In this document: one piece after another, positions 8,057 through 16,300 of the stretch
Numbering within the stretch: position 1 is the first letter of the stretch
Layout: each line of letters starts with the position of its first letter
Source: Methanocella conradii HZ254
Lineage (GTDB): Archaea; Halobacteriota; Methanocellia; Methanocellales; Methanocellaceae
Reading direction: 5' to 3'
DNA length: 64,000 nucleotides
Assembly: GCF_000251105.1 (NCBI RefSeq)
Contig: NC_017034.1
Location: 1,364,001-1,428,000, forward strand
Notes under the pieces: model-generated
What the model was told of the DNA's origin: nothing
The model's input: only the letters and a program-made list of their open reading frames with translations
Database searches by the model: none
Translations under genes and position numbers: made by a program

Positions 8057-8380
8057 ATGGCGTTTATAAAAGTGATGAAAAATAGTAAAGGAAAGGAGTA
8101 CTTCTTATGCACACTTAGCGTCAATAAGTGTGTGCTTAGCGAAAAAAATTGGAAGCGCGGCGATGAAGTTGACTTAATAACAAGTTATAGGTGGGCTGAA
8201 GGCATATATGGCCGAATTAGTGTAAGGCAATCAAGGACAAAGAAAGGAGAGTTTGAAGCTTATTTCCGCGAGGCAGGACCAGGAAAAATGCCAATAACTA
8301 TAATAGCAAGCGGGAGCCTTAAAGAGGTTATACGAATAACAAATGAGAGATTTGGCCTTGAAAATTCTGTAGAATCATAA
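8057..8380 (+). CDS. Small protein of the modification island, copy B
   Basis: Identical to the 107-aa product at 2320-2643, with the same GTGAGGT ribosome-binding site before ATG. Family unknown. It is AT-rich and stands alone between the reverse-strand gene and the macro-domain gene. The 8381-8673 stretch after it is AT-rich and appears noncoding. Confidence 0.6.
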   Translation: MAFIKVMKNSKGKEYFLCTLSVNKCVLSEKNWKRGDEVDLITSYRWAEGIYGRISVRQSRTKKGEFEAYFREAGPGKMPITIIASGSLKEVIRITNERFGLENSVES

Positions 8381-8673
8381 TATGAATTAATTAAATAAAA
8401 TTAAAAGATATTATAAATATTATAGTTTACTTTTAGTTAATCATTATGATCTCCTGAATTATAAGAAAAATAATATAAACCATGTATGAGCTTGAAATAA
8501 AAATAGTAAATCTGGTAATGTCGTCTAAAATGAAAAAGCAATTTTGACTTTATGCCATTTGAAAACACTATTCAAAAATAGGTTCTAATCTGTGCTAGCG
8601 TCTAGAGACTAAATGATGCTAAGAATTTTATCGAAGAAAAATTTTAATTAAAATTCCCACTTTATATTGTTTT

Positions 8674-9201
8674 ATGATCTTTGAAGATAAATCCTTCTCC
8701 ATCATCCTTGGCGACATCACCAAACAACGCGTTGACGCCATTGTGAATGCGGCCAATCCCACTTTGTTAGGTGGCGGCGGCGTTGACGGCGCGATACACG
8801 CTGCAGCGGGGCCTGGCCTGCTAGAAGAATGCAGAAAGCTCAAAGGATGCCAGACGGGCCAGGCAAAGCTCACAAGAGGCTACAACCTACCGGCAAAATA
8901 CGTCATCCACACAGTCGGGCCCATATGGAAGGGCGGCAAAAGCGGCGAGCAAGAGCTGCTCGCGTCATGCTATCGAGAATGCTTCAGGCTGGCAGAGCAA
9001 AACGGCATACGCTCAATAGCGTTCCCCTCCATCAGCACAGGCGCCTACGGGTACCCCGTAGAAAAGGCGGCGCCAATCGCAATCAAAGAAATCATCACAG
9101 GGCTCAAGACAACAGCCGTCAACAAGGCCATAATGGTCTGCTTCAACAATAGCACATATAACGCATACATGTCAGCATACAAAAACGGTCCCTGGCATTA
9201 A
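8674..9201 (+). CDS. Macro-domain protein (ADP-ribose binding/hydrolysing, YmdB-like)
   Basis: A 175-aa stand-alone macro domain. It shows GDIT near residue 14, VNAANPTLLGGGGVDGAIH (about 24-42, the ADP-ribose phosphate loop and catalytic Asn/Asp region), then YVIHTVGPIW and SIAFPSISTGAYGYP. These match O-acetyl-ADP-ribose deacetylases and mono-ADP-ribosyl hydrolases of the YmdB/MacroD class. A role in removing ADP-ribose from protein or nucleic acid is inferred; no DarT-like transferase is next to it. It is GC-richer than the preceding island genes. Its first 35 codons are duplicated at 2937-3042. Confidence 0.93.
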   Translation: MIFEDKSFSIILGDITKQRVDAIVNAANPTLLGGGGVDGAIHAAAGPGLLEECRKLKGCQTGQAKLTRGYNLPAKYVIHTVGPIWKGGKSGEQELLASCYRECFRLAEQNGIRSIAFPSISTGAYGYPVEKAAPIAIKEIITGLKTTAVNKAIMVCFNNSTYNAYMSAYKNGPWH

Positions 9202-9297
9202 GGGAAATAGGACCAACCCTATGAATATAAGATATCAGCAACACAGATAATTCCACAATGCTGGATTAAGGACAACGGGGGCCAAGAGGCGAGAATC

Positions 9298-9317
9298 CCC
9301 GCCATTTCGATGGCGGG
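9298..9317. other. Stable UUCG hairpin after the macro gene
   Basis: CCCGCCAT and ATGGCGGG flank a TTCG loop, giving an 8-bp stem with the very stable UUCG tetraloop, about 100 bp after the macro-domain stop. It may mark the transcript end or be a processing signal. There is no long T-run after it. Confidence 0.45.
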
Positions 9318-9353
9318 AGGAAGCTGCCTAGATGGCTTTAGCTTTATTATGTA

Positions 9354-9377
9354 GTACAATATGGTACCATATTGTAC
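9354..9377. promoter_or_regulatory. Perfect 24-bp palindrome before the ATPase remnant
   Basis: The half GTACAATATGGT is followed directly by its reverse complement (no spacer), ending one base before the ATG at 9379. It also contains an in-frame ATG (9361). Such a site could be an operator for the downstream gene or the recognition site of a mobile element. Confidence 0.65.
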
Positions 9378-9378
9378 C

Positions 9379-10604
9379 ATGAATGATACAATAAAGATAA
9401 TCCTTTATTCGTGGATGGACAGAAAAATCCCTGACATAGTTCCAAGGAAAGTGACACTGAAGGGCTACATTGATTCGACTCCAGGAAAGATACTGGTCAT
9501 AACGGGATTCCGCAGATGCGGAAAGACTACATCGCACTCGATGAGATAAAGAGGCTACTAGAAAGCAAAAGCAGGAAAAAGGTAATCTACATAAATTTCG
9601 AGGATGAGCGGATACCACGAGACGAAATCCAGGACATGCCAGACTGGAGCAGGTGGCTCAGGAGGACGTATGACAGCTATGACATGCAAATAATCGTGAC
9701 AGGCTCGAGCTCTAAGGTCTCCAGCAGCGAGATCCCCACCGAGCTTAGAGGCAGGTGCCTCGAGATAAGGGTATACCCGCTTTCCTTCAAGGAGTATCTT
9801 TCTTTTAAAGGGATACAGATAGACGTAAAAGCCGCCCAGTACTCAGAAAATGAGAGGGCGAAAACCGCGAGAGCCCTGGATGACTACCTGTATTATGGAG
9901 GGATGCCGGAGGTAGTCCTCGCCCCCGAAGAAAAAAAGATCGAGATACTCCAGCAATATTATAATACTGTCGTGTCAAAGGATATTTCCGAGCGCTTCAG
10001 GGTGAGGAACGATGAGGCCCTGAGAGCCTTGCTCCGCCTGCTAATAAACTCTACTCAATACTCGATAAGCAAGATGTACAATACCATGAAAAGCATGGGG
10101 TACGTGGTTGGAAAGACCAGCCTTGCGAACTATATTGGCTATATCGAGTCTTCCTATTTCCTGATAAGCATCCCCGTCCTTTCCCCGAAAATCAAGGAGC
10201 AGATGCAGTGCCCCAGGAAGGCGTACCTGATCGATAACGGCTTTATAAGCGCATTGTCCACGAGGTTTTCCAGGAATATGGGGAGACTATACGAGAACGC
10301 CGTAGCGCTCGAGCTCCTGAGAAGGTCCGGCCACGATACAGAGACATTTTACCGGAAGGATAGGTTTGGCAAGGAGGTGGATTTCGTCGTAAGGAGAGGT
10401 GATGTGGTTAGTGAGTTGATTCAGGTGTGCTATGATGTCGAGCACCCCGATACCAGGTTGAGGGAGGTGAACGCCCTGGCACGTGCCTCTGAAGAGCTGA
10501 AATGCGATGATATGAAGGTGATTACAAGTAGCTATGAGGGGGAAGAGCAAGTGAAGGGTAAGATTATAAGGTTCGTTCCGCTATGGAAATACCTGCTTGA
10601 ATGA
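9379..10604 (+). pseudogene. AAA (AAA_14) + DUF4143 ATPase, broken
   Basis: The N-terminal part (MNDTIKIILYSWMDRKIP to GFRRCGKTT, with the P-loop) is in one frame and stops at 9549. The rest continues in another frame from about 9520 (ALDEIKRLLESK), so about one base is missing near 9526-9540. A second defect lies near 9615: INFEDER runs straight into DEIQ, so roughly 40 residues that normally separate these motifs, including the segment before Walker B, are absent. The sensor region TGSSSK, RGR and the DUF4143 C-terminus (EVDFVVRRGD) are intact to the stop at 10604. The family is a common archaeal ATPase of unknown role. This copy is very likely dead. Confidence 0.88.
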
Positions 10605-10855
10605 AAAGGCTTGAAGACTAAGAAGGCGAAGACAAAGTAAGCTTGTCCAGGATGCTTTTACTTCGGTTGCTTAGAGACCTTGACTTCCAAAAACTTAGAG
10701 ACCTTAAATTTAAAAAATCCTTCGTGTGCTCGTGGCTTAGTGCGCTTTGTGTGAAATGCTTCGTGTCCTTAATGGCCTTTATAGTGTCTTCTTAAACTTT
10801 GAGGTCGTGGTATTACAAAGGTTTATTTAGGGTTGGCTATATATTTTTTTATATA
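10605..10855. other. Noncoding spacer with degenerate repeat words
   Basis: Low-complexity spacer with recurring words such as CTTAGAGACCTT and CTTCGTGTCCTTAATGGCC, related in style to the CTCTGTGG repeats elsewhere in the window. Its right end is AT-rich (CTATATATTTTTTTATATAATG) and may hold the promoter of the flippase gene. No gene seen. Confidence 0.5.
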
Positions 10856-12151
10856 ATGTTTTGCGTTGAGAAGTATTATCGTGAGACCCTATATCGTAAT
10901 TCCATTGCCATCATGCTAAACACGGTTGCTGGCTCGTTTTTCGGGCTCCTCTTCTGGATAGTGGCGGCGCGCACGATGCCCTCCAGGGATATTGGGCTGG
11001 CGACGGCCGTGATATCGGCAAGCACGCTCATCGTGACTTTATCAAGGCTCGGGATGGACTCGGGGCTAATCAGGTTTTTGCCCACATCCAATGATAAGGA
11101 TGGGTTTTATAGTTCTACTCTGATTATTACGCTTATCGCCTCAATTCTTTTAACGATCACCTTTCTTATCGGCCTGGATTGGTTCTCTCCTTCTTTGTCT
11201 TTCATAAGGGAGGGCTTATTCCCTCTTATCATAATCATTTTTATCGCTCTAATGTCTCTCAATGGTATACAATATACGACGTTCATAGCTTTGAGGAGGG
11301 GCGGGATTTCTTTCATAAATAACTTACTATTGGGGCTACGGATACCGGCATTATATTTCCTCGCTTTTTTGGGATTGCTAGGAATATTCTCAGCATTCGA
11401 AGTAGCATATCTTATAACGTTTATTTTTGGCGTTTACATGATAAGTCGCCTTGGGGTGAAGTTCAAGTTCAAGCTTAGCGTGGATTCGACAAAGGAGTCC
11501 TTTTTGTTCTCGCTTGGCAATTACACGGCCGGAATATTCTCGATGATAGCCATTACAATAATACCGATACTAATAGTGAACTTGATCGGGGCGGAGAACT
11601 GCGCCTACTTCTACGTGGCATACTCGGTCTCAAGCTTACTGTTCATGATACCGGGCGCGACCTCCACGTCATTGTTCGTCGAAGGCTCCCACGATTTTCC
11701 GCTAAAAGAAAATGTGTTGAAGTCGCTAAAATTTTGCACGATATTGCTAATGCCTTCAATAATCATAATATTTTTATTCGGGGATAAAATATTGCTGCTC
11801 TTTAGTACAGAGTTCTCGGAACAATCATTCGAATTGCTCAAGCTACTGGCAATATCAAGCCTGTTCTCGACCATAGTTTCTGTTTATACGACAATTAAAA
11901 GGATACAAAAAGAAATCGGAATAATAAATTATATAAATATTATATCAAGTGTAATGCTAATTTCAGCTGGATCTATTTTAATGTTAAAATACGGGTTGAT
12001 AGGCATTGGGTATGCATGGATAATAAGTAATATGATTGTTAGCATAGGCATATTGATTTTAATGATCAAAAAAGAAAAATGGTTTGATGGATTAAAACAA
12101 TGTATAAGGTCAAAGGATAACAAAAAAATTATAAGAACTAAATCTTTATAA
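10856..12151 (+). CDS. Polysaccharide flippase (Wzx/MATE-like)
   Basis: About 431 aa with 12-14 hydrophobic helices over its whole length, beginning YRNSIAIMLNTVAGSFFGLLFW and ending in a basic tail. The pattern is that of the polysaccharide transporter (MVF/MOP) family, which moves lipid-linked saccharides across the membrane. The open frame extends to a TTG at 10799, but ATG 10856 (or GTG 10865) gives a normal flippase N-terminus. It heads a plus-strand set with the epimerase (30 bp away), UDP-sugar dehydrogenase, methyltransferase and glycosyltransferase. Base composition shifts to AT-rich near its 3' end and stays mixed in the locus, which suggests the locus is variable or transferred. 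Confidence 0.85.
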   Translation: MFCVEKYYRETLYRNSIAIMLNTVAGSFFGLLFWIVAARTMPSRDIGLATAVISASTLIVTLSRLGMDSGLIRFLPTSNDKDGFYSSTLIITLIASILLTITFLIGLDWFSPSLSFIREGLFPLIIIIFIALMSLNGIQYTTFIALRRGGISFINNLLLGLRIPALYFLAFLGLLGIFSAFEVAYLITFIFGVYMISRLGVKFKFKLSVDSTKESFLFSLGNYTAGIFSMIAITIIPILIVNLIGAENCAYFYVAYSVSSLLFMIPGATSTSLFVEGSHDFPLKENVLKSLKFCTILLMPSIIIIFLFGDKILLLFSTEFSEQSFELLKLLAISSLFSTIVSVYTTIKRIQKEIGIINYINIISSVMLISAGSILMLKYGLIGIGYAWIISNMIVSIGILILMIKKEKWFDGLKQCIRSKDNKKIIRTKSL

Positions 12152-12181
12152 TAGTTTATATTTATTGTTGGATGGGGGTAA

Positions 12182-13156
12182 ATGAATCCTTTGATTGGAA
12201 AGCGTGTCATTATAACCGGGGGCGCGGGATTCATAGGCTCTAGCATAACAGAAGAGCTTTGCAATGAGAATGAAGTCATCGTAATAGATGACCTGTCAAC
12301 TGGCCGCATTGAAAATATACAGCATCTTATTAAGTCTGAGAAAATAAAGTTCATCAAAGATACTATAACCAATATCGCCTTACTTAAACGCATATTCAAA
12401 GATGCAGACTATGTTTTTCATCAAGCAGCCATCCCGTCAGTTCCCCGCTCCATTTCAGACCCGATCTTAAGCAATGAGGCGGGGATAACAGGAACTCTCT
12501 GTGTTCTCGTTGCAGCCCACGATTGTGGAGTGAAAAAGGTAATATATGCATCCTCATCATCGGTATATGGGGATACTCCCACCCTCCCAAAACGTGAAAA
12601 TATGGCCTCAAATCCTTTATCTCCATACGCATTGACTAAACTAGCCGGCGAACAATATTGCCGCATCTTCAATGAAATTTATGGCCTAAGCACCATATCC
12701 TTACGTTATTTCAACGTATATGGCCCTCGTCAGGACCCTGGATCGGAATACGCGGCAGTAATACCAGGATTCATCGCAAAAACGATAAAAGGAGAGCCTA
12801 TCACGATATATGGGGATGGCGAGCAGACAAGGGACTTTACATATATAAAAGACGTAGTTCAAGCAAACATTAGGGCAGCCGAGTCCTCAGCTACGGGTTA
12901 CTATAATATTGCGGGCGGAAAGCGCACATCCATAAATGAGCTTGCAGATACAATATGCAGGATTGTAGGACGTAAAGTCGAAATAAGATATGCTCCGCCA
13001 CGGCCAGGCGATATAAAGCATTCTCTTGCAGACATAACAAAGGCAAAGGAAGCGTTTGGTTATGAGCCAAAATATGATCTGTGGAAAGGGCTTGAGGAAA
13101 CGGTGGGATCTTTTAAATCAACAATGGGCGATTATAATGATGAATTGTTTAGATAG
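12182..13156 (+). CDS. NAD-dependent UDP-sugar 4-epimerase (WbpP/Gne-like)
   Basis: 324-aa extended short-chain dehydrogenase. The N-terminal ITGGAGFIGSSI (about residues 10-21) binds NAD. The catalytic pair is the SSSSVYG serine and the YALTK Tyr/Lys (about 150), and RYFNVYGPRQ, GDGEQTRDF and YNIAGG are typical of UDP-GlcNAc 4-epimerases and related enzymes. With the next gene it would make UDP-HexNAc or its uronic acid for the surface glycan; the exact sugar cannot be told from sequence alone. The stop shares one base with the start of the dehydrogenase, so the two are translationally coupled. Confidence 0.88.
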   Translation: MNPLIGKRVIITGGAGFIGSSITEELCNENEVIVIDDLSTGRIENIQHLIKSEKIKFIKDTITNIALLKRIFKDADYVFHQAAIPSVPRSISDPILSNEAGITGTLCVLVAAHDCGVKKVIYASSSSVYGDTPTLPKRENMASNPLSPYALTKLAGEQYCRIFNEIYGLSTISLRYFNVYGPRQDPGSEYAAVIPGFIAKTIKGEPITIYGDGEQTRDFTYIKDVVQANIRAAESSATGYYNIAGGKRTSINELADTICRIVGRKVEIRYAPPRPGDIKHSLADITKAKEAFGYEPKYDLWKGLEETVGSFKSTMGDYNDELFR

Positions 13157-14514
13157 TGATAAAATTGAATGAAATCCTGATTGAAAAAATAAGGAATAGA
13201 AGCGCTAAGATTTGCATAGTTGGCCTTGGATACGTTGGATTGCCGACGGCAGTATTTTTCGCGGAAAAAGGGTTTCGCGTAATTGGATGCGATATTAAGG
13301 AGTCTTTTGTTGAGCTTGTTAACTCTGGTAATAGTCCGCTAGAAGATTTAGAGCTGGGCGATAGAATTGCAAAGGCCGTGAGTTCGGGCGCATTTTTTGC
13401 GACCACTAATACAAGAGAGGCAGTGGAAAAAAACGATATAATTCTTATTATCGTTCCTACTCCGACTGGAGATGGGTTCGAACCGGACCTCTCATATATA
13501 ATATCGGCAGGCGAATCCGTGGCAAAGGGGCTTCACAGGGGTCATCTCGTGATTTTAGAATCAACAGTTTATCCTGGAGTAACCGAAGAAGTTCTCAAGC
13601 CTATACTGGAAAAATCAGGATTAAAGGCAGGAGTAGACTTTGGGCTTGCATATTGCCCGGAAAGGTACAATCCTGGCGATGAAGAGCACACGATAGATAA
13701 GGTGACGCGCGTCCTGGGCTCTACCGATAAGCAATGGGCTGAGACTGCAGCGGAACTTTATCGATGCATAACCAATGTGTACCCTGTTGCTAACATAAAA
13801 ACGGCAGAAATGGCGAAAATCATCGAAAATGCGCAGCGTGACCTCAACATCGCATTGATGAATGAGATAGCGCTAATCTGCGAAAGAATGGGGCTTGACG
13901 TGATGGAAGTTATAAAGGCGGCGGCGACCAAATGGAATTTCCACGTATATTATCCAGGCGCAGGAGTTGGAGGCCATTGCCTGCCAAAGGACCCATGGTA
14001 TCTTGTAAAGGCTGCAGAGAAGCATGGCTACCACGCGGAAGTGATAACTGCCGGGAGGCGAATCAACGACTACATGCCGCGCCACATGTTTGAATTGCTT
14101 GTCAAGGCCATGAACCGTGCCGGGAAGCCCATAAAAGGCTCTAAGATCGTCGTGCTCGGCCTTTCATACAAGGAAAATATTGGAGATATAAGGAACTCTC
14201 CATCGGGAATTCTCATAAAAGAGGTCAAAGAAATGGGGGGAATTGTCTACTCCGTTGACCAGTATATAGACGAAAAGACTGCAGCTCACGAGTTTAAGGT
14301 TGATAAGCATTTTCAGAAGCCCGATAGCGTCTTCCTGGATGCGGACGCAATTGTGCTGATGACGGCACATAAAGAGTTTGAAAAAATGGATTTTGGATTG
14401 ATAAAAAAAGAGATGCGAGTAAATCCAGTTATTGTAGATGGAAGAATGATATATCAGCCAAAAGAAGTTAAAAAGAAGGGGTTTATATATGAAGTGATTG
14501 GGGGAGGACTATAA
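13156..14514 (+). CDS. UDP-N-acetyl-hexosamine dehydrogenase (WecC/WbpO-like)
   Basis: 452-aa nucleotide-sugar dehydrogenase that oxidises the C6 hydroxyl twice with NAD to give a UDP-uronic acid. The GLGYVGLP Rossmann motif is near residue 22, ESTVYPGVTEE near 135, the catalytic Cys lies in GAGVGGHCLPKDPW (about 265-278), and the C-terminal domain (KIVVLGLSYKENIGDIRNS) is complete. Paired with the epimerase, UDP-GalNAcA or UDP-ManNAcA are the likely products. It starts with GTG overlapping the epimerase stop. The final helix is followed by a 74-bp gap before the methyltransferase. Confidence 0.9.
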   Translation: MIKLNEILIEKIRNRSAKICIVGLGYVGLPTAVFFAEKGFRVIGCDIKESFVELVNSGNSPLEDLELGDRIAKAVSSGAFFATTNTREAVEKNDIILIIVPTPTGDGFEPDLSYIISAGESVAKGLHRGHLVILESTVYPGVTEEVLKPILEKSGLKAGVDFGLAYCPERYNPGDEEHTIDKVTRVLGSTDKQWAETAAELYRCITNVYPVANIKTAEMAKIIENAQRDLNIALMNEIALICERMGLDVMEVIKAAATKWNFHVYYPGAGVGGHCLPKDPWYLVKAAEKHGYHAEVITAGRRINDYMPRHMFELLVKAMNRAGKPIKGSKIVVLGLSYKENIGDIRNSPSGILIKEVKEMGGIVYSVDQYIDEKTAAHEFKVDKHFQKPDSVFLDADAIVLMTAHKEFEKMDFGLIKKEMRVNPVIVDGRMIYQPKEVKKKGFIYEVIGGGL

Positions 14515-14588
14515 CCAATTGGCTATAGATGGTAAAAAGCATTGTATTTATTTTTTTTCAGGCGATTTGCTTAAACGAGGAATAGATT

Positions 14589-15245
14589 ATGTGTAACACA
14601 AAGTGTATTCTATTTGGCGCTATTAACCTAAAAAAGGAAGAAATTGAAGGGAAACGCATAATTGAAATAGGGTCTTTAGACGTTAATGGGAGCTTAAGGC
14701 CATTATTAGAATCTTATAATCCTAAAGAATATATCGGCGTTGATATTGTAAAAGGCCCTGGCGTCGATAAGGTATGCAATGTCGAAAATTTGGTAGAAGA
14801 GTTTGGGGAGAATGTTTTTGATGTCGTGATTTCGACAGAGCTATTAGAGCATGTAAAAGACTGGAGAAAAGCTATTTCAAATATGAAAAAAATATGTAAA
14901 GAGGGAGGATTTATTTTAATAACCACTAGGTCGAAGGGATTCCGTTATCATGGATATCCATACGATTTTTGGAGGTTTGAAATAGGCGACATGAAGAACA
15001 TATTTCAGGACTGTGAAATTTTAGCATTAGAGAGGGACACTTCGGCGCCAGGAGTATTCATTAAAGCCAAAAAGATGAATAATTTTAATGAGATAGATCT
15101 ATCCAGCTATGCTTTATACTCAATAATTTTAAATAGAAAGGTAAAAGACATAGAGGAAAAGGACCTTAAAAGTTTTTATTTTAAGTTTAGCTTTAAACGT
15201 GTAGTTTTTAAGGCTTTTCAGAAAATAGCTACAACGGTTAATTAG
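14589..15245 (+). CDS. SAM-dependent methyltransferase of the glycan locus
   Basis: 218 aa. The class I fold is visible: IIEIGSLDVNGS (motif I, about residues 24-35), YIGVDIVKGPGVD, DVVISTELLEHV (about 80-91) and ICKEGGFILITTRSKGFRYHGYPYDFWRF. That arrangement is typical of Methyltransf_11 proteins in polysaccharide clusters, where they methylate sugars. Acceptor unknown. It has an AT-rich body and lies between the dehydrogenase and a family 2 glycosyltransferase on the same strand. Confidence 0.8.
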   Translation: MCNTKCILFGAINLKKEEIEGKRIIEIGSLDVNGSLRPLLESYNPKEYIGVDIVKGPGVDKVCNVENLVEEFGENVFDVVISTELLEHVKDWRKAISNMKKICKEGGFILITTRSKGFRYHGYPYDFWRFEIGDMKNIFQDCEILALERDTSAPGVFIKAKKMNNFNEIDLSSYALYSIILNRKVKDIEEKDLKSFYFKFSFKRVVFKAFQKIATTVN

Positions 15246-15286
15246 AAATAAACATTAATAAAAAAACATTAGGAACATGGGTAGTA

Positions 15287-16300
15287 ATGCATTCAAAAGT
15301 TGTAATCATAATCCTTAACTGGAATGGGTGGAAAGACACTGTTGAGTGCCTCGAATCACTTTATCAAATCGGTTATTCCAATTATGCTATAATTTTAGTT
15401 GATAACGGCTCCGAGGATGAATCAATAGAAAAGATAAAATTATATTGTAATGGTGAATTATCGGTAGAATCCAAATTTTTTAAATATGATTCGAGTAACA
15501 AGCCCATAAAAGTTATAGAATACAGAAGAGAAGAAGCGGAAAGTGGCGGAGGCAATGAAAAAAAGATTGCTGGCTTACCTTCAAAAAGAAAACTTATACT
15601 AATAAAGAATGAGAAGAATTATGGGTTCGCTGAAGGCAATAATATTGGGATAAGATATGCTTTGAAGGCTTTGAACCCCGATTATGTCTTGCTTTTGAAC
15701 AATGACACTGTCGTTGACCCGGAATTTTTAAGCAATATGGTGAAAGTAGCGGAGCTGGACAAGACGATTGGCGTTCTCGGGCCTAAGATTTGTTATTATG
15801 ATGTTAATGGTCAAAATAACGTAATTGCATGTATTGGTGGTAAAATAGATTGGAAAAAATATGCATATCATATTGGAGAGAATCTTAAAGATTCTGCGGA
15901 AAATTCGGTAGGCGTCAATGAATGTGATTGGGTTTCAGGAACGTGTCTTATGTTAAATATAAAAGAAGCGCCGATAAAATTTCTAAATAGTGAGTTTTTC
16001 TTTGGCTGTGAAGATGTGGACCTGTGCATACGCCTCAAAGAATTCAATTATAAATGTGTTACGGTTTTAAGTTCGAGAATTTGGCATAAAGCAGGCCAAT
16101 CCAGGAAAAAAAGACATACAAATCATATTTTTGTGATGATAGCAGACATAAAAACGAATTATAAATTTTTAAAAACACATAGCAAAAGATATATGCTGTA
16201 TTTTCCTTTACAGGTTATTCATCTGTTTTTTCACGTCATTAAAAAATATATAATAAAAATAAATAATAATATATTTAATTTTTATCGTAAACGCTCTTAA
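15287..16300 (+). CDS. Family 2 glycosyltransferase
   Basis: 337 aa, GT-A fold. It starts with VVIIILNWNGWKDTVECLESL and DNGSEDES (nucleotide-sugar binding); the DXD-like site is LLNNDTVVD (about 142-150), and WVSGTCLMLN and FFGCEDVDLCIRLKEFNYK near the C-terminus match rhamnosyl- and related transferases. A stretch of about 50 residues between the first two motifs (with EAESGGGNEKK) is longer than usual. A hydrophobic/basic C-terminus suggests membrane association. Its last 26 bp overlap the convergent membrane-protein gene. Confidence 0.85.
   Translation: MHSKVVIIILNWNGWKDTVECLESLYQIGYSNYAIILVDNGSEDESIEKIKLYCNGELSVESKFFKYDSSNKPIKVIEYRREEAESGGGNEKKIAGLPSKRKLILIKNEKNYGFAEGNNIGIRYALKALNPDYVLLLNNDTVVDPEFLSNMVKVAELDKTIGVLGPKICYYDVNGQNNVIACIGGKIDWKKYAYHIGENLKDSAENSVGVNECDWVSGTCLMLNIKEAPIKFLNSEFFFGCEDVDLCIRLKEFNYKCVTVLSSRIWHKAGQSRKKRHTNHIFVMIADIKTNYKFLKTHSKRYMLYFPLQVIHLFFHVIKKYIIKINNNIFNFYRKRS

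Larger units (their letters stand above)
5737..8779. repeat. Direct repeat, copy B of the 3.04-kb duplicated segment
   Basis: This is the second copy of the segment that opens the window, offset by 5736 bp before the single indel and 5737 bp after it. It continues upstream into the complete first methyltransferase (from 5387) and downstream into the complete macro-domain gene (to 9201), so it looks like the copy with intact flanks. Near-perfect identity across coding and noncoding AT-rich DNA means the event is recent or the copies are kept alike by recombination. An assembly error is the main alternative. Confidence 0.95.

Noticed and set aside
8674..9201. DarTG-type toxin-antitoxin reading of the macro-domain gene
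   Set aside because: No DarT-like ADP-ribosyltransferase is adjacent, and the protein is a short stand-alone YmdB-like macro domain.
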